A stretch of 64,000 nucleotides of DNA, from NCBI GenBank assembly GCA_045650565.1, contig JAZRRG010000042.1, positions 1 to 64,000 on the forward strand. Reading direction: 5' to 3'. A program made the position numbers and the translations under genes. Numbering within the stretch: position 1 is the first letter of the stretch; the number at the start of each line of letters is the position of its first letter. This document shows, one piece after another, positions 15,280-23,626 of the stretch. The notes under the pieces were generated by a model that was not told where the DNA came from, ran no database searches, and worked only from the letters and a program-made list of their open reading frames with translations. The stretch is from SIG565 sp045650565 (GTDB lineage Bacteria; Bacillota; Clostridia; Oscillospirales; Acutalibacteraceae).

Positions 15280-16977
15280 ATGGCGCTTGACGGTATATTT
15301 TTACACAAGCTAACAAATGAATTAAAATCCGTCGAAGGTATGCATATTGATAAAATTTACCAACCGTCCAGTGATGAGTTGGTGTTGTTGTTGCGTTGCC
15401 CCGGCAAAAGTGTTCGTCTGCTCATATCTGCAAATTCGGCTGCGGCGAGGATACATTTTACCGAGTCACGCCCCGAAAACCCCGCACAGCCGCCAATGTT
15501 TTGTATGTTGCTTCGCAAACACCTGTCCTCCGCAAAAATTGTGTCGGTAGAGCAAATAGGACTGGAAAGAGTACTGACCATAAAAACGGTTGCCACCAAC
15601 GAAATGGGTGATAGGGTTTATCCGGAGCTCGTAGTGGAGCTTATTGGTGCGGCATCAAATATAATTTTAGTGATGGATGGCAAGATTATAGATGCACTTT
15701 ATCGCAGTAATATAGAAAGCAGCGCACGAATTATTCATGCGGGCGCTATCTATTCATACCCGCCCCGCCAAGCAAAATTAAATATTTTGGAATGCGGTGC
15801 CGAAGAGCTGCAAAAACGGGTGTTAGAGCATAAACACGAAAAGCTCGATAAGGCGCTGCTTTTATCAGCCGAGGGTTTCTCTCCGCTTGTATGCCGAGAA
15901 ATAGCAAACGGTGACATAGCGGTTCAGGATATGACAGGGTATCACAAGAACATTTTGCTCGAGCGCCTTAAAAAAATAGAACAAGAAATTGTTTCGGGCG
16001 GTCAGCCAACAATCATAAGAAAAGAGGATGGAACGGCATTTGAATTTTCGTTTACAGCTATCTCTCAATATGGTGACACGGCAAAAAATGAAAAACGGGA
16101 GAGCTACAGTTCACTTTTAGAGGAATTCTATACTGCCCGTGCCACAAAGCAGCGCACGGCAAAGCAGTCTCAGGACATACTAAAGCTGCTCACCGTTTTG
16201 TCCTCACGTGCCGAAAAAAGAATGGCGCAAAGAATGTTGGACCTTCAAAAATGTGAAAATCGAGAGCAGCTGCGCATATTCGGAGAGCTAATCAAGGCAA
16301 ACCTTTTCGCACTAAAGCACGGACAAACCTTTGCCGAGGTGCAAAACTATTATGATGATAATTTAGCCACCATCCGCATACCGTTAAATCCGGCGCTGAC
16401 ACCGGGGCAAAATGCGGCAAAGTACTTCAAGGATTATAAAAAGAGCCATGTTAGAGAACAAACGCTCAAGGGCTTAATAGAGTCGGATAAGCAGGAAATA
16501 GAGTATTTTGATACGGTTTTAGAGGCGTTATCAAGGGCTGAGGGCTTATCGGACATAGCGGCAATAAGAGATGAACTCGTAATAGAGGGGTATATAAAGG
16601 ACACTGCCGCAAGAAAAAAAGAGCCAAAGCAAAGCTTTGGCGAGGCGATATCCCCCTCGGGCTACCGTGTGTTGTACGGAAAAAACAACCGTATGAATGA
16701 GGCACTAACCATTAAAACCGCCGCTAAAAACGATATGTGGTTCCACATAAAAAATATGCCCGGCTCCCACGTGGTTGTTTTATGTTCAGGCGGAGCACTA
16801 ACCAAAGAGGATGTGGATTTTGCGGCAACTTTGGCTGCTAAAAATTCCAAGGCGGCTTTGCTGACAACCGCAGCGGTAGATTATACTCCTATTAAAAATG
16901 TAAAGAAAATATCGGGCGGCAAAACGGGTATGGTTACCTATACAAATTTTAAAACGTATTTTGTAAGAATTGGGTAG
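15280..16977 (+). CDS. rqcH: RqcH (NFACT) ribosome quality control factor
   Basis: This 565-residue protein follows NFACT-N (MALDGIFLHKLTNEL at the start), a coiled-coil middle region (about 270-430) and the NFACT-R domain with NDMWFHIKNMPGSHVV near residue 484. RqcH binds obstructed 50S subunits with peptidyl-tRNA and adds Ala tails to mark nascent chains for degradation. Homologues were earlier named fibronectin-binding proteins. GGAG precedes the ATG, and it lies four bases after trmK. Confidence 0.93.
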   Translation: MALDGIFLHKLTNELKSVEGMHIDKIYQPSSDELVLLLRCPGKSVRLLISANSAAARIHFTESRPENPAQPPMFCMLLRKHLSSAKIVSVEQIGLERVLTIKTVATNEMGDRVYPELVVELIGAASNIILVMDGKIIDALYRSNIESSARIIHAGAIYSYPPRQAKLNILECGAEELQKRVLEHKHEKLDKALLLSAEGFSPLVCREIANGDIAVQDMTGYHKNILLERLKKIEQEIVSGGQPTIIRKEDGTAFEFSFTAISQYGDTAKNEKRESYSSLLEEFYTARATKQRTAKQSQDILKLLTVLSSRAEKRMAQRMLDLQKCENREQLRIFGELIKANLFALKHGQTFAEVQNYYDDNLATIRIPLNPALTPGQNAAKYFKDYKKSHVREQTLKGLIESDKQEIEYFDTVLEALSRAEGLSDIAAIRDELVIEGYIKDTAARKKEPKQSFGEAISPSGYRVLYGKNNRMNEALTIKTAAKNDMWFHIKNMPGSHVVVLCSGGALTKEDVDFAATLAAKNSKAALLTTAAVDYTPIKNVKKISGGKTGMVTYTNFKTYFVRIG

Positions 16978-17001
16978 GCGAAATTTGTCGAATTTTTACA
17001 C

Positions 17002-17030
17002 TTGCCAAAACAAAGAGTAAGTAGTATAAT
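17002..17030 (+). promoter_or_regulatory. Promoter of the second polysaccharide module
   Basis: TTGCCA (17002-17007) and TATAAT (17025-17030) are 17 bases apart and 39 bases before the first gene. Confidence 0.8.
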
Positions 17031-17069
17031 TACTGTGTGCAAATATATTTTTGAGAAAAGAGGTAAATT

Positions 17070-17801
17070 ATGAGGGAAATAACAATTGAGTATTTAATCA
17101 CCCTATTGGTTCGCCGATTACTGCTTATGATACTGGCTGCGGTTGTGTTTGCGGCGGCTGCATTCGGTTATTGCAATTTTTTTGTTGATAACGTTTACAG
17201 AGCAACCTCGCAAATTGTTGTAAGTAACGGTGCGGTTATCATAGAAAGCCAAATAGGCAGTGATGATTCTAAAATAAGCGGTAGCGATATTCAGTCATCA
17301 ATGTATTTGGCTGATGTATGTGCCGGGCTTTTGAGAACACAGGATTTCTACAAGCGTTTAGCAGAAAAGCTGGAAAACAAGTATACATATGCACAGCTGG
17401 ATGGATTTATTTCGGTGGCTCTTGCAGGTGATGATGATTTATTTATAAACATTTCGGTTAACAATACATCTCAAGAGGAAGCAAAGAAAATAGCCAACAC
17501 CATGGTTGCTATGGCTCCCGATTATATTATGGATTTTATACCGTCGGCTAAAATTATGATAACAGCAACGGCGGACAGTGCAGGAAAGGTATACCCACGC
17601 ACAGCTATGACTACGGGGCTGTTCTTTATTATAGGTGCCGCAGTAGTATATCTCATTTCGTTAATAGTTGATTTGAACGATAAAACAATAAAAGGTATTT
17701 CTGATTTTACCGATAACTACAACATATCAGTTTTAGGTTCTGTACCTAACTTTGAAGATACTGATTTGCAAGGGGGGTATTCGTATGTCGAAAACAAATA
17801 A
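17070..17801 (+). CDS. Wzz/CpsC-type polysaccharide chain-length modulator
   Basis: This 243-residue protein has two membrane spans (about 15-35 and 180-200) around an extracytoplasmic region. KVYPRTAMTTG just before the second span fits the Pro-rich motif of polysaccharide co-polymerases. In Gram-positive systems CpsC-type proteins activate a separate cytoplasmic BY-kinase, which is the next gene here. The C-terminus overlaps that gene by 17 bases. Confidence 0.88.
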   Translation: MREITIEYLITLLVRRLLLMILAAVVFAAAAFGYCNFFVDNVYRATSQIVVSNGAVIIESQIGSDDSKISGSDIQSSMYLADVCAGLLRTQDFYKRLAEKLENKYTYAQLDGFISVALAGDDDLFINISVNNTSQEEAKKIANTMVAMAPDYIMDFIPSAKIMITATADSAGKVYPRTAMTTGLFFIIGAAVVYLISLIVDLNDKTIKGISDFTDNYNISVLGSVPNFEDTDLQGGYSYVENK

Positions 17802-18516
17802 AAAAGTAGAAGCGAGTAGCAACCACACCCCATTTGCAGTAGTTGAGGCATACAACACCATACGAACAAACCTTTTGTTTGTATTATCTCAACATAAGGG
17901 CAAGGTTATTATAGTATCCAGCGCTAATCCGGGCGAAGGAAAGAGCACAACTGCACTTAATATTGCCAGTTCATTTTCACAGCTCGGCAGCAAGATTTTG
18001 CTTATGGATGCTGATATGAGAAAGCCCATATTGCACAAAAAGGCCCATACACAAAACACAAAGGGATTATCCAGTGTGTTGGTTGGCTTCTGTCAGAAGC
18101 AGGAAGCAATTCACGAAATCAACCCCTATCTGCATCTTTTACCTTCGGGTCCTACTCCGCCAAATCCGGCTGAGCTTTTGGCAAGCACTGCGTTTGATGA
18201 GCTGCTTAACACCTTTAAAGAGGAATATGATTATATAATTATCGATACACCTCCTATAAATGTTGTGTCGGATGCTTTGGTTGTAGCACCGAGAACCGAC
18301 GGAATGGTTTTGGTGGTTAGAGATAAAACCACCTATCACGAGGAGTTTAGAAGTGCAGCGTCAAGTGTTGAATTTGCCAATGTAAAAATTCTTGGTGTTG
18401 TTATAAACGCATTAGACCTAAAGAGCAGTGAAAAATATAAGTATAAATACAAGTATAAATATCGTTACAGATATCAAAACTATGATAACAGTGTTTATAT
18501 AAATAAAAGGAAGTAA
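17785..18516 (+). CDS. CpsD-type tyrosine autokinase (BY-kinase) with Tyr-Lys tail
   Basis: This 243-residue cytoplasmic kinase has Walker A (SSANPGEGKST, about 45-55), Walker A' (LLMDADMRKP, about 72-81) and Walker B (YIIIDTPP). The C-terminus alternates Tyr with Lys or Arg (KYKYKYKYKYRYRYQNY), giving eight tyrosines in the last 30 residues. This is the autophosphorylated cluster that controls polymer length and export. Start at 17785 was chosen because AAGGGGGG precedes it; an in-frame ATG at 17752 has no such site. Confidence 0.92.
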   Translation: MSKTNKKVEASSNHTPFAVVEAYNTIRTNLLFVLSQHKGKVIIVSSANPGEGKSTTALNIASSFSQLGSKILLMDADMRKPILHKKAHTQNTKGLSSVLVGFCQKQEAIHEINPYLHLLPSGPTPPNPAELLASTAFDELLNTFKEEYDYIIIDTPPINVVSDALVVAPRTDGMVLVVRDKTTYHEEFRSAASSVEFANVKILGVVINALDLKSSEKYKYKYKYKYRYRYQNYDNSVYINKRK

Positions 18517-18519
18517 GCT

Positions 18520-20409
18520 ATGAAGAAAAACACAAGCACCTTTGATGCCAAGCGTTTATTACCGATATTGGCCGATGCAGTTGTTCTCTTTATAACCGTA
18601 GTTTTGTCCTACTTTTTATGGATTTTTTTAACTGGCAGACAGGATATAATGCGCCCTGAATTGCCGATGTACTTATTCGGATTCATTGGTTGCGGAGTTT
18701 TAGGTATGGTCCTTGCAGGAAGCTACCGCACCTTTTATATGGTAGGATATATTTCAGATTTTGTGCGCTGTATACTCGGCTTTTTAATAGGTGAAGTAGC
18801 GCTATTGTTAGTTTGTGTCGTGGGCGATAAGGGTATTTATGTGCAGTTCACGACAATATCATTACTTATTGGCTTGTTTGCTTTGATAATGGAGCGAACG
18901 CTTTATTATCTGCTCGTAAAGAAGTTTTTACACTTCCTTGAAAGCCGTAAGTTTCCGGCAGCGTTAATTATCGGCGCAGGAGATGCAGGCAGAACGGTGC
19001 TCTCGGAAATAAAACGCTCTAAAACACATAAATATCGAGTTGTCGGCTTCGTGGATGATGACCCCAAAAAAATCTCCACCATTATAGATACCGTACATGT
19101 CTATGGACCAATTGTGTTAATACCTGAGCTTTGTGCTAAATATAGGGTTGAGGAGATTATTTTTGCAATTCCCTCTTGCTCTGAGGAAAAGAAGCAGCAA
19201 ATACTTAAAATTTGTTCTGCCACCAAGTGCAACATTAAAATCATCCCGTCTTTATTTGAGCTGAACCGAGCCGATAAGGTGTTATCGCAAGCCAAATCAA
19301 TAAATGTAGAAGATTTATTGGGTCGTGATGTTATCAAAATAAACGACCCGAGTCTTGCGCAGTTCCTTAACAATAAGGTTGTTTTTGTAACAGGTGTTGG
19401 TTCTATCGGCAGTGAGCTGTGCCGCCAAATCGTACGGTTTGGCCCCAAAAAGCTTGTAATGATAGATATCTACGAAAACAACGCTTACGAGATTCAGCAA
19501 GAGCTTATAAGAAACGGTTACGGTAATTTAATTTCTACCGAAATTGCCTCGGTTAGAGATTTTGATAAGATGAAGGCACTATTCAAAAGTTACCGTCCGC
19601 AAATAATTTTTCATGCCGCTGCACACAAGCACGTGCCTCTTATGGAGGATAATCCGGAAGAGGCCATCAAAAACAATGTATTCGGTACATATAATGTTGC
19701 TCGTTTGGCAAATGATTTTGGCACCGATAAAATGGTGCTTATCTCAACCGATAAGGCGGTTAACCCCACCAATGTTATGGGTGCTTCAAAGCGTTGCTGC
19801 GAAATGGTTATGCAGTATATGGCGCAAACCAGAGAACATACAGAATATGTTGCGGTGCGCTTTGGTAATGTATTGGGCTCAAACGGCTCGGTAATCCCGC
19901 TTTTTTCAAAGCAAATCGAAGCGGGTGGTCCCGTTACGGTTACCCACCCCGACATTATCCGTTACTTTATGACAATTCCCGAGGCGGTATCCTTGGTGCT
20001 TGAATCGGGTAATTTGGCAAAGGGCGGCGAGATATTTGTGCTCGATATGGGCGAGCCGGTTAAAATCACAACACTTGCCGAAAATCTTATTCGCCTTTAC
20101 GGATATGAGCCGTATACCGAAATGCCCATTAAGTTTGTCGGTCTTCGTCCGGGAGAAAAGCTTTTTGAAGAGCTACTTATGTCCGAGGAGGGACTTTTGT
20201 CCACCCAAAACAAGAAGATATTTATCGGCAAGCAGATACAAATTGATGTTCCCGATTTTGAAAAGAAGCTAGAGGCAATAGGTAAGACGGCGAATAAGAA
20301 CGATAAAAAGACCACTGTCGAGCTTCTCCACGAAATTGTACCCACATTCTCTAACGAAAAACAGGATATAAACAATGATAAAAACAAATATGCAAAAAGT
20401 GAACCGTAA
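18520..20409 (+). CDS. Membrane nucleoside-diphosphate-sugar epimerase/dehydratase (CapD/PglF type)
   Basis: This 629-residue protein has about four N-terminal membrane helices (to about 130), a CoA-binding-like Rossmann region (ALIIGAGDAGRTVL) and a C-terminal SDR domain. The SDR part includes HKHVPLME, STDKAVNPTNVMGASKR (Met-xxx-Lys instead of Tyr-xxx-Lys, usual in this family), RFGNVLGSNGSV and GLRPGEKL. It probably makes a UDP-4-keto-6-deoxy amino sugar for the polymer. The NAD loop reads TGVGSIG, one residue shorter than the common TGAGGSIG. It lies three bases after the BY-kinase gene. Confidence 0.9.
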   Translation: MKKNTSTFDAKRLLPILADAVVLFITVVLSYFLWIFLTGRQDIMRPELPMYLFGFIGCGVLGMVLAGSYRTFYMVGYISDFVRCILGFLIGEVALLLVCVVGDKGIYVQFTTISLLIGLFALIMERTLYYLLVKKFLHFLESRKFPAALIIGAGDAGRTVLSEIKRSKTHKYRVVGFVDDDPKKISTIIDTVHVYGPIVLIPELCAKYRVEEIIFAIPSCSEEKKQQILKICSATKCNIKIIPSLFELNRADKVLSQAKSINVEDLLGRDVIKINDPSLAQFLNNKVVFVTGVGSIGSELCRQIVRFGPKKLVMIDIYENNAYEIQQELIRNGYGNLISTEIASVRDFDKMKALFKSYRPQIIFHAAAHKHVPLMEDNPEEAIKNNVFGTYNVARLANDFGTDKMVLISTDKAVNPTNVMGASKRCCEMVMQYMAQTREHTEYVAVRFGNVLGSNGSVIPLFSKQIEAGGPVTVTHPDIIRYFMTIPEAVSLVLESGNLAKGGEIFVLDMGEPVKITTLAENLIRLYGYEPYTEMPIKFVGLRPGEKLFEELLMSEEGLLSTQNKKIFIGKQIQIDVPDFEKKLEAIGKTANKNDKKTTVELLHEIVPTFSNEKQDINNDKNKYAKSEP

Positions 20410-21214
20410 CGGTTCACTTTGTTTTATAACCTTTCCTATTTTTAGTAGGTACCCCGAAATACGCCACGCCTTTACAACCCGTTACGGAGGGGTGAGTGAA
20501 GGATATTTCGGCAAAATGAATTTAAGCTTTAATATGGGAGATAGCCGTGAGCATGTAACCGAAAACTACGGTATTATATGTAAGGCAATCGGCATTGACC
20601 CCAAAACCATAGTTCTAAGCAGACAAACACATACAGCCAATGTAAAGGTTGTTGGCAAGGAAAATATGGGTACGGGTATTTTCAAAGAGTATGACTATAA
20701 CGATGTAGATGCTCTTATTACGAACGAGGCGGGTGTTACCTTAGTGACACACAGTGCCGACTGCTGCATTTTGGCCTTTTATGACCCGCAAAAAAGGGTT
20801 ATTGCTGCCTCACACGCAGGTTGGCGTGGCACCGTGCAGGAAATAGGTGGAGCCACCATAACTAAAATGAGGGAAAGCTTCGGGTGTGACCCGCAGGATA
20901 TTATTGTAGCCCTTGCACCGTCTATCGGTCCGTGCTGTTATGAAGTGGATATGCCGGTATATTCCCGCTTTGAAGAGCTTGGATATCTCAATTTGGGCAA
21001 AATATTTATTCCGAAATCGAACGGCAAATTTATGCTGAATCTTTGGCAGGCAAACCGGCAAATATTACTGCATTATGGTATAAAAGAAGAAAACATTGAG
21101 CTTACCGATATATGCACTAACTGTAATAGTGAAGATTTTCATTCGCACCGTGCAACGCAGGGTAAACGGGGAGTAAACGGCTTAATACTTCAAATATCAG
21201 GAGAGAAAAAATGA
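20375..21214 (+). CDS. pgeF: PgeF/YfiH family protein (LACC1-like purine nucleoside enzyme)
   Basis: This protein of up to 279 residues has the family motifs FTTRYGGVS, SRQTHTANV, THSADCCIL, SHAGWRGT and SIGPCCYEV. The His and Cys residues in these motifs form the Zn site. Members act as purine nucleoside phosphorylase/adenosine deaminase, or help peptidoglycan editing. Starts at 20375 (AGGA upstream) and 20390 are both possible; either overlaps the previous gene. A terminator-like hairpin lies within the first codons. The stop overlaps the next ATG by four bases. Confidence 0.9.
   Translation: MIKTNMQKVNRNGSLCFITFPIFSRYPEIRHAFTTRYGGVSEGYFGKMNLSFNMGDSREHVTENYGIICKAIGIDPKTIVLSRQTHTANVKVVGKENMGTGIFKEYDYNDVDALITNEAGVTLVTHSADCCILAFYDPQKRVIAASHAGWRGTVQEIGGATITKMRESFGCDPQDIIVALAPSIGPCCYEVDMPVYSRFEELGYLNLGKIFIPKSNGKFMLNLWQANRQILLHYGIKEENIELTDICTNCNSEDFHSHRATQGKRGVNGLILQISGEKK
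20396..20425 (+). terminator. Terminator-like hairpin inside the pgeF start region
   Basis: AAAGTGAACCG and CGGTTCACTTT pair perfectly. The 3-base loop is the TAA stop of the upstream dehydratase gene, and GTTTT follows. It could end the polysaccharide transcript and reduce or regulate pgeF expression. Confidence 0.7.
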
Positions 21215-21966
21215 AAAAAAAGATAACGGGTACAATTAGTATAATTTTAATAGCTGCAGTTGTTTTATGCGCTGTAGTTGCGGTGGTTTCTTTGGTGGGA
21301 CACCCCAAAATAAAGGTCGGTGTAATCTCTGGCACCTTGGCTTATAAGACCGAATCGGGTGAGTGGACAGGGTATGATATCGATTTTGCCACCAAGCTGT
21401 TTACACAGCTTGGTTATAAGGTTGAGTTTGTTGAGGTAAACGGTGTTGACAGAACGGGCTTACTTGAAAAGGGCAAAATTGACTGTTATATGTCGGCAAC
21501 CGACTTGAGCACCGATGCAAGATTTATATATAGCGATTATTATATTGAGTCAAAGCAGGTTTTGTTTTACAAGAATTTTGATATCAGCGAGAATGCGCAG
21601 CTAAAGGGTTTAAGAGTTGGCGTAGTAGCAAACACCGAAAACGAAAAAACCGTTTTGGATTATACTACACGGCCAAATGTTTTAGATTATAGCAATAATG
21701 AGGACATACTGGGAGAGCTGTCAATGGGAAGTATTGATGTGGCAATATTTGATTATATGTATGCCGAAAAGCTCAAAACGGAGGACGAGAGATTTGCCGA
21801 TTTTACAGTGGGTATAATTTATGATGTAAACGAGCATGCAATAGCCACTCGGGCAAAGGACACAAAGTTGCAACAAAAGATTAACGAAAAAATAGCTGAA
21901 TATAAAAAGGATAACTATTTATCGGCTTTAAAAGAAGCATATTCAATGCAAAACTACTATTATTGA
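21211..21966 (+). CDS. Membrane-anchored family 3 solute-binding protein
   Basis: This 251-residue protein has an N-terminal hydrophobic anchor (about 8-30) without a good lipobox, followed by an SBP_bac_3 domain: KVGVISGT, GYDIDFATKLFTQLGY, IDCYMSATDLSTDAR and LKGLRVGVVAN. It resembles amino-acid binding proteins and the sensory domains derived from them. It overlaps pgeF by four bases and is separated by a terminator from the complete amino-acid importer downstream. It may feed that permease, or act as a sensor or scavenger. Confidence 0.82.
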   Translation: MKKKITGTISIILIAAVVLCAVVAVVSLVGHPKIKVGVISGTLAYKTESGEWTGYDIDFATKLFTQLGYKVEFVEVNGVDRTGLLEKGKIDCYMSATDLSTDARFIYSDYYIESKQVLFYKNFDISENAQLKGLRVGVVANTENEKTVLDYTTRPNVLDYSNNEDILGELSMGSIDVAIFDYMYAEKLKTEDERFADFTVGIIYDVNEHAIATRAKDTKLQQKINEKIAEYKKDNYLSALKEAYSMQNYYY

Positions 21967-21974
21967 TGTACACA

Positions 21975-22010
21975 ATGCACCACTTTAGCGTGATAAAGCG
22001 GTGTATTTTT
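21975..22010 (+). terminator. Terminator before the amino-acid importer
   Basis: A 13-bp stem ATGCACCACTTTA/TAAAGCGGTGTAT (one mismatch, one G-T pair) has a 6-base loop and is followed by a T-run. Confidence 0.8.
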
Positions 22011-22050
22011 ATGCAATTACGACAAAAATTAAAAAAATTTTAAAAAACAC

Positions 22051-22079
22051 TTTACAACTTTAGCATAGTGAAGTATAAT
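22051..22079 (+). promoter_or_regulatory. Promoter of the amino-acid ABC importer
   Basis: TTTACA (22051-22056) and TATAAT (22074-22079) are 17 bases apart. Confidence 0.75.
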
Positions 22080-22124
22080 AGGAGCATAACATTAAACGGC
22101 AAGAGCCAAAAGGAGTAATTCAAA

Positions 22125-22910
22125 ATGAAAAAACTATTAGCACTTATAATGGTATTGTTGATGGTAGTAGCTTGCTTTGCGGGCTGCGGCGCCAAGAAGG
22201 AAACGATTGTTGTTGGTTACACAATCTATGCACCTATGAACTACCTCAATGAAAACAATGAGCTCGTTGGTTATGACACCGACCTTGCTAAAGCAGTTTT
22301 CGAAAACCTCGGTTACGAAGTTCTCTTCCAGGAAATCGAGTGGGACAACAAATACACCGACCTTGATTCAGATACAATTGACTGCATTTGGAACGGCTTT
22401 ACCTGCAACACAAAGGATGAAGATGGCGTTGCTCGTGCTGACAAGGTAGACTTCTCTTACAATTATATGGAGAACCGTCAGGTTATCGTTGTAAAGAAGG
22501 ATTCAGGCATTGCAGCAGCTGCTGATTTAAACGGTAAGACCGCCGCTGCAGAGGATGGCTCCGCAGGTGCTACCTATGCTGCTAAATTTGAAGGCGTAAC
22601 TGTTAAGGGCTTTACAAAGCAGACCGACTGCCTGTTCGAGGTAAATGCAGGTACAGCTGATTTTGCAGTTGTTGATGCTCAGCTTGCAAAGAGCTATGCC
22701 GGTAAGGGTGACTATGCAAACTTGGTTATTGTAGATGCCCTTTCAAGCGATGTTGAATATTATGCAATCGGCTTTAAGAAGGACAGTGAGCTCACAGCAA
22801 AGGTAAACGCTGAGCTTGAAAAACTCGGCGCTGACGGCACCATTGCTAAGTTGGCTGAAAAGTATGGAGTTGCCACCACAGCAATCACCGATTTCTCAGA
22901 CCAGAAATAA
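22125..22910 (+). CDS. Amino-acid ABC transporter solute-binding lipoprotein
   Basis: This 261-residue lipoprotein (lipobox FAGC, Cys at about 21) is an SBP_bac_3 protein. Typical stretches are VGYDTDLAKAVFENLGY, DCIWNGFTCNTKDEDGVAR, and LNGKTAAAEDGSAGATYA. The family binds polar amino acids at the outer membrane face and hands them to the permease. AAGGAG precedes the ATG. Permease and ATPase genes follow directly, making a complete importer. The ligand is not determined. Confidence 0.92.
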   Translation: MKKLLALIMVLLMVVACFAGCGAKKETIVVGYTIYAPMNYLNENNELVGYDTDLAKAVFENLGYEVLFQEIEWDNKYTDLDSDTIDCIWNGFTCNTKDEDGVARADKVDFSYNYMENRQVIVVKKDSGIAAAADLNGKTAAAEDGSAGATYAAKFEGVTVKGFTKQTDCLFEVNAGTADFAVVDAQLAKSYAGKGDYANLVIVDALSSDVEYYAIGFKKDSELTAKVNAELEKLGADGTIAKLAEKYGVATTAITDFSDQK

Positions 22911-22928
22911 TAAACACGGAGAATAAAT

Positions 22929-23624
22929 ATGTCTTTTTGGGATGTCACGTTATTTTTACTTGACGGCTTCAAAATATCTCTGCTTATCTTTGCGGTGACG
23001 CTGCTTTGCGGCGCACCGCTTGGTTTGCCTATAGCGTTTTGTTCAATGAGCCGTTTTAAGCCGGTAAAGGCAATATCAAAGGTTGTGGTTTGGGTTGTAC
23101 GAGGTGTACCGCTTATGCTCCAAATCTTTATAATTTATTATGTACCCGGTTTACTGCTTAACTTTCCTATGTTCAGCAGAATCGACCGCTGGGCGTTTGT
23201 AAACTACGGAATATCCGATGCGGGCAGAATAACGGCGGTGCTTATCGCCTTTACTATAAATTATGCCTGTTATTTCTCCGAGATATACCGTGGCGGAATT
23301 GAGAGCATATCCCGTGGTCAGTATGAGGCGGGATATGTTTTAGGACTAACAAAAAATCAGGTTTTCAAAAAAATAGTCTTAAAACAGGTTATCCAAAGAA
23401 TAGTTCCGCCCATGTCCAACGAAATCATCACACTTATTAAAGACACCGCCTTGGCAAACTGTATTGTTGTTTGCGAAATTATCAAGCAGGCAAAGGAACT
23501 TGCAGCAACAAAAGCGTTGATTTGGCCGCTTTTCTACACAGGTGTGTTCTATTTACTGTTTGTTGGCAGCCTTACAATAGTTCTCAGCAAGGTTGAGAAA
23601 AAACTTAGTTATTTCAGGAGTTAG
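22929..23624 (+). CDS. Amino-acid ABC transporter permease
   Basis: This 231-residue membrane protein matches the HisM/GlnP permease family. VVVWVVRGVPLMLQIFIIYY and NYACYFSEIYRGGIESISRGQYEAG contain the EAA-type coupling region, and NEIITLIKDTALANCIV is also typical. It forms a homodimeric channel with the ATPase encoded two bases downstream. About five membrane spans are visible. Confidence 0.93.
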   Translation: MSFWDVTLFLLDGFKISLLIFAVTLLCGAPLGLPIAFCSMSRFKPVKAISKVVVWVVRGVPLMLQIFIIYYVPGLLLNFPMFSRIDRWAFVNYGISDAGRITAVLIAFTINYACYFSEIYRGGIESISRGQYEAGYVLGLTKNQVFKKIVLKQVIQRIVPPMSNEIITLIKDTALANCIVVCEIIKQAKELAATKALIWPLFYTGVFYLLFVGSLTIVLSKVEKKLSYFRS

Positions 23625-23626
23625 GT

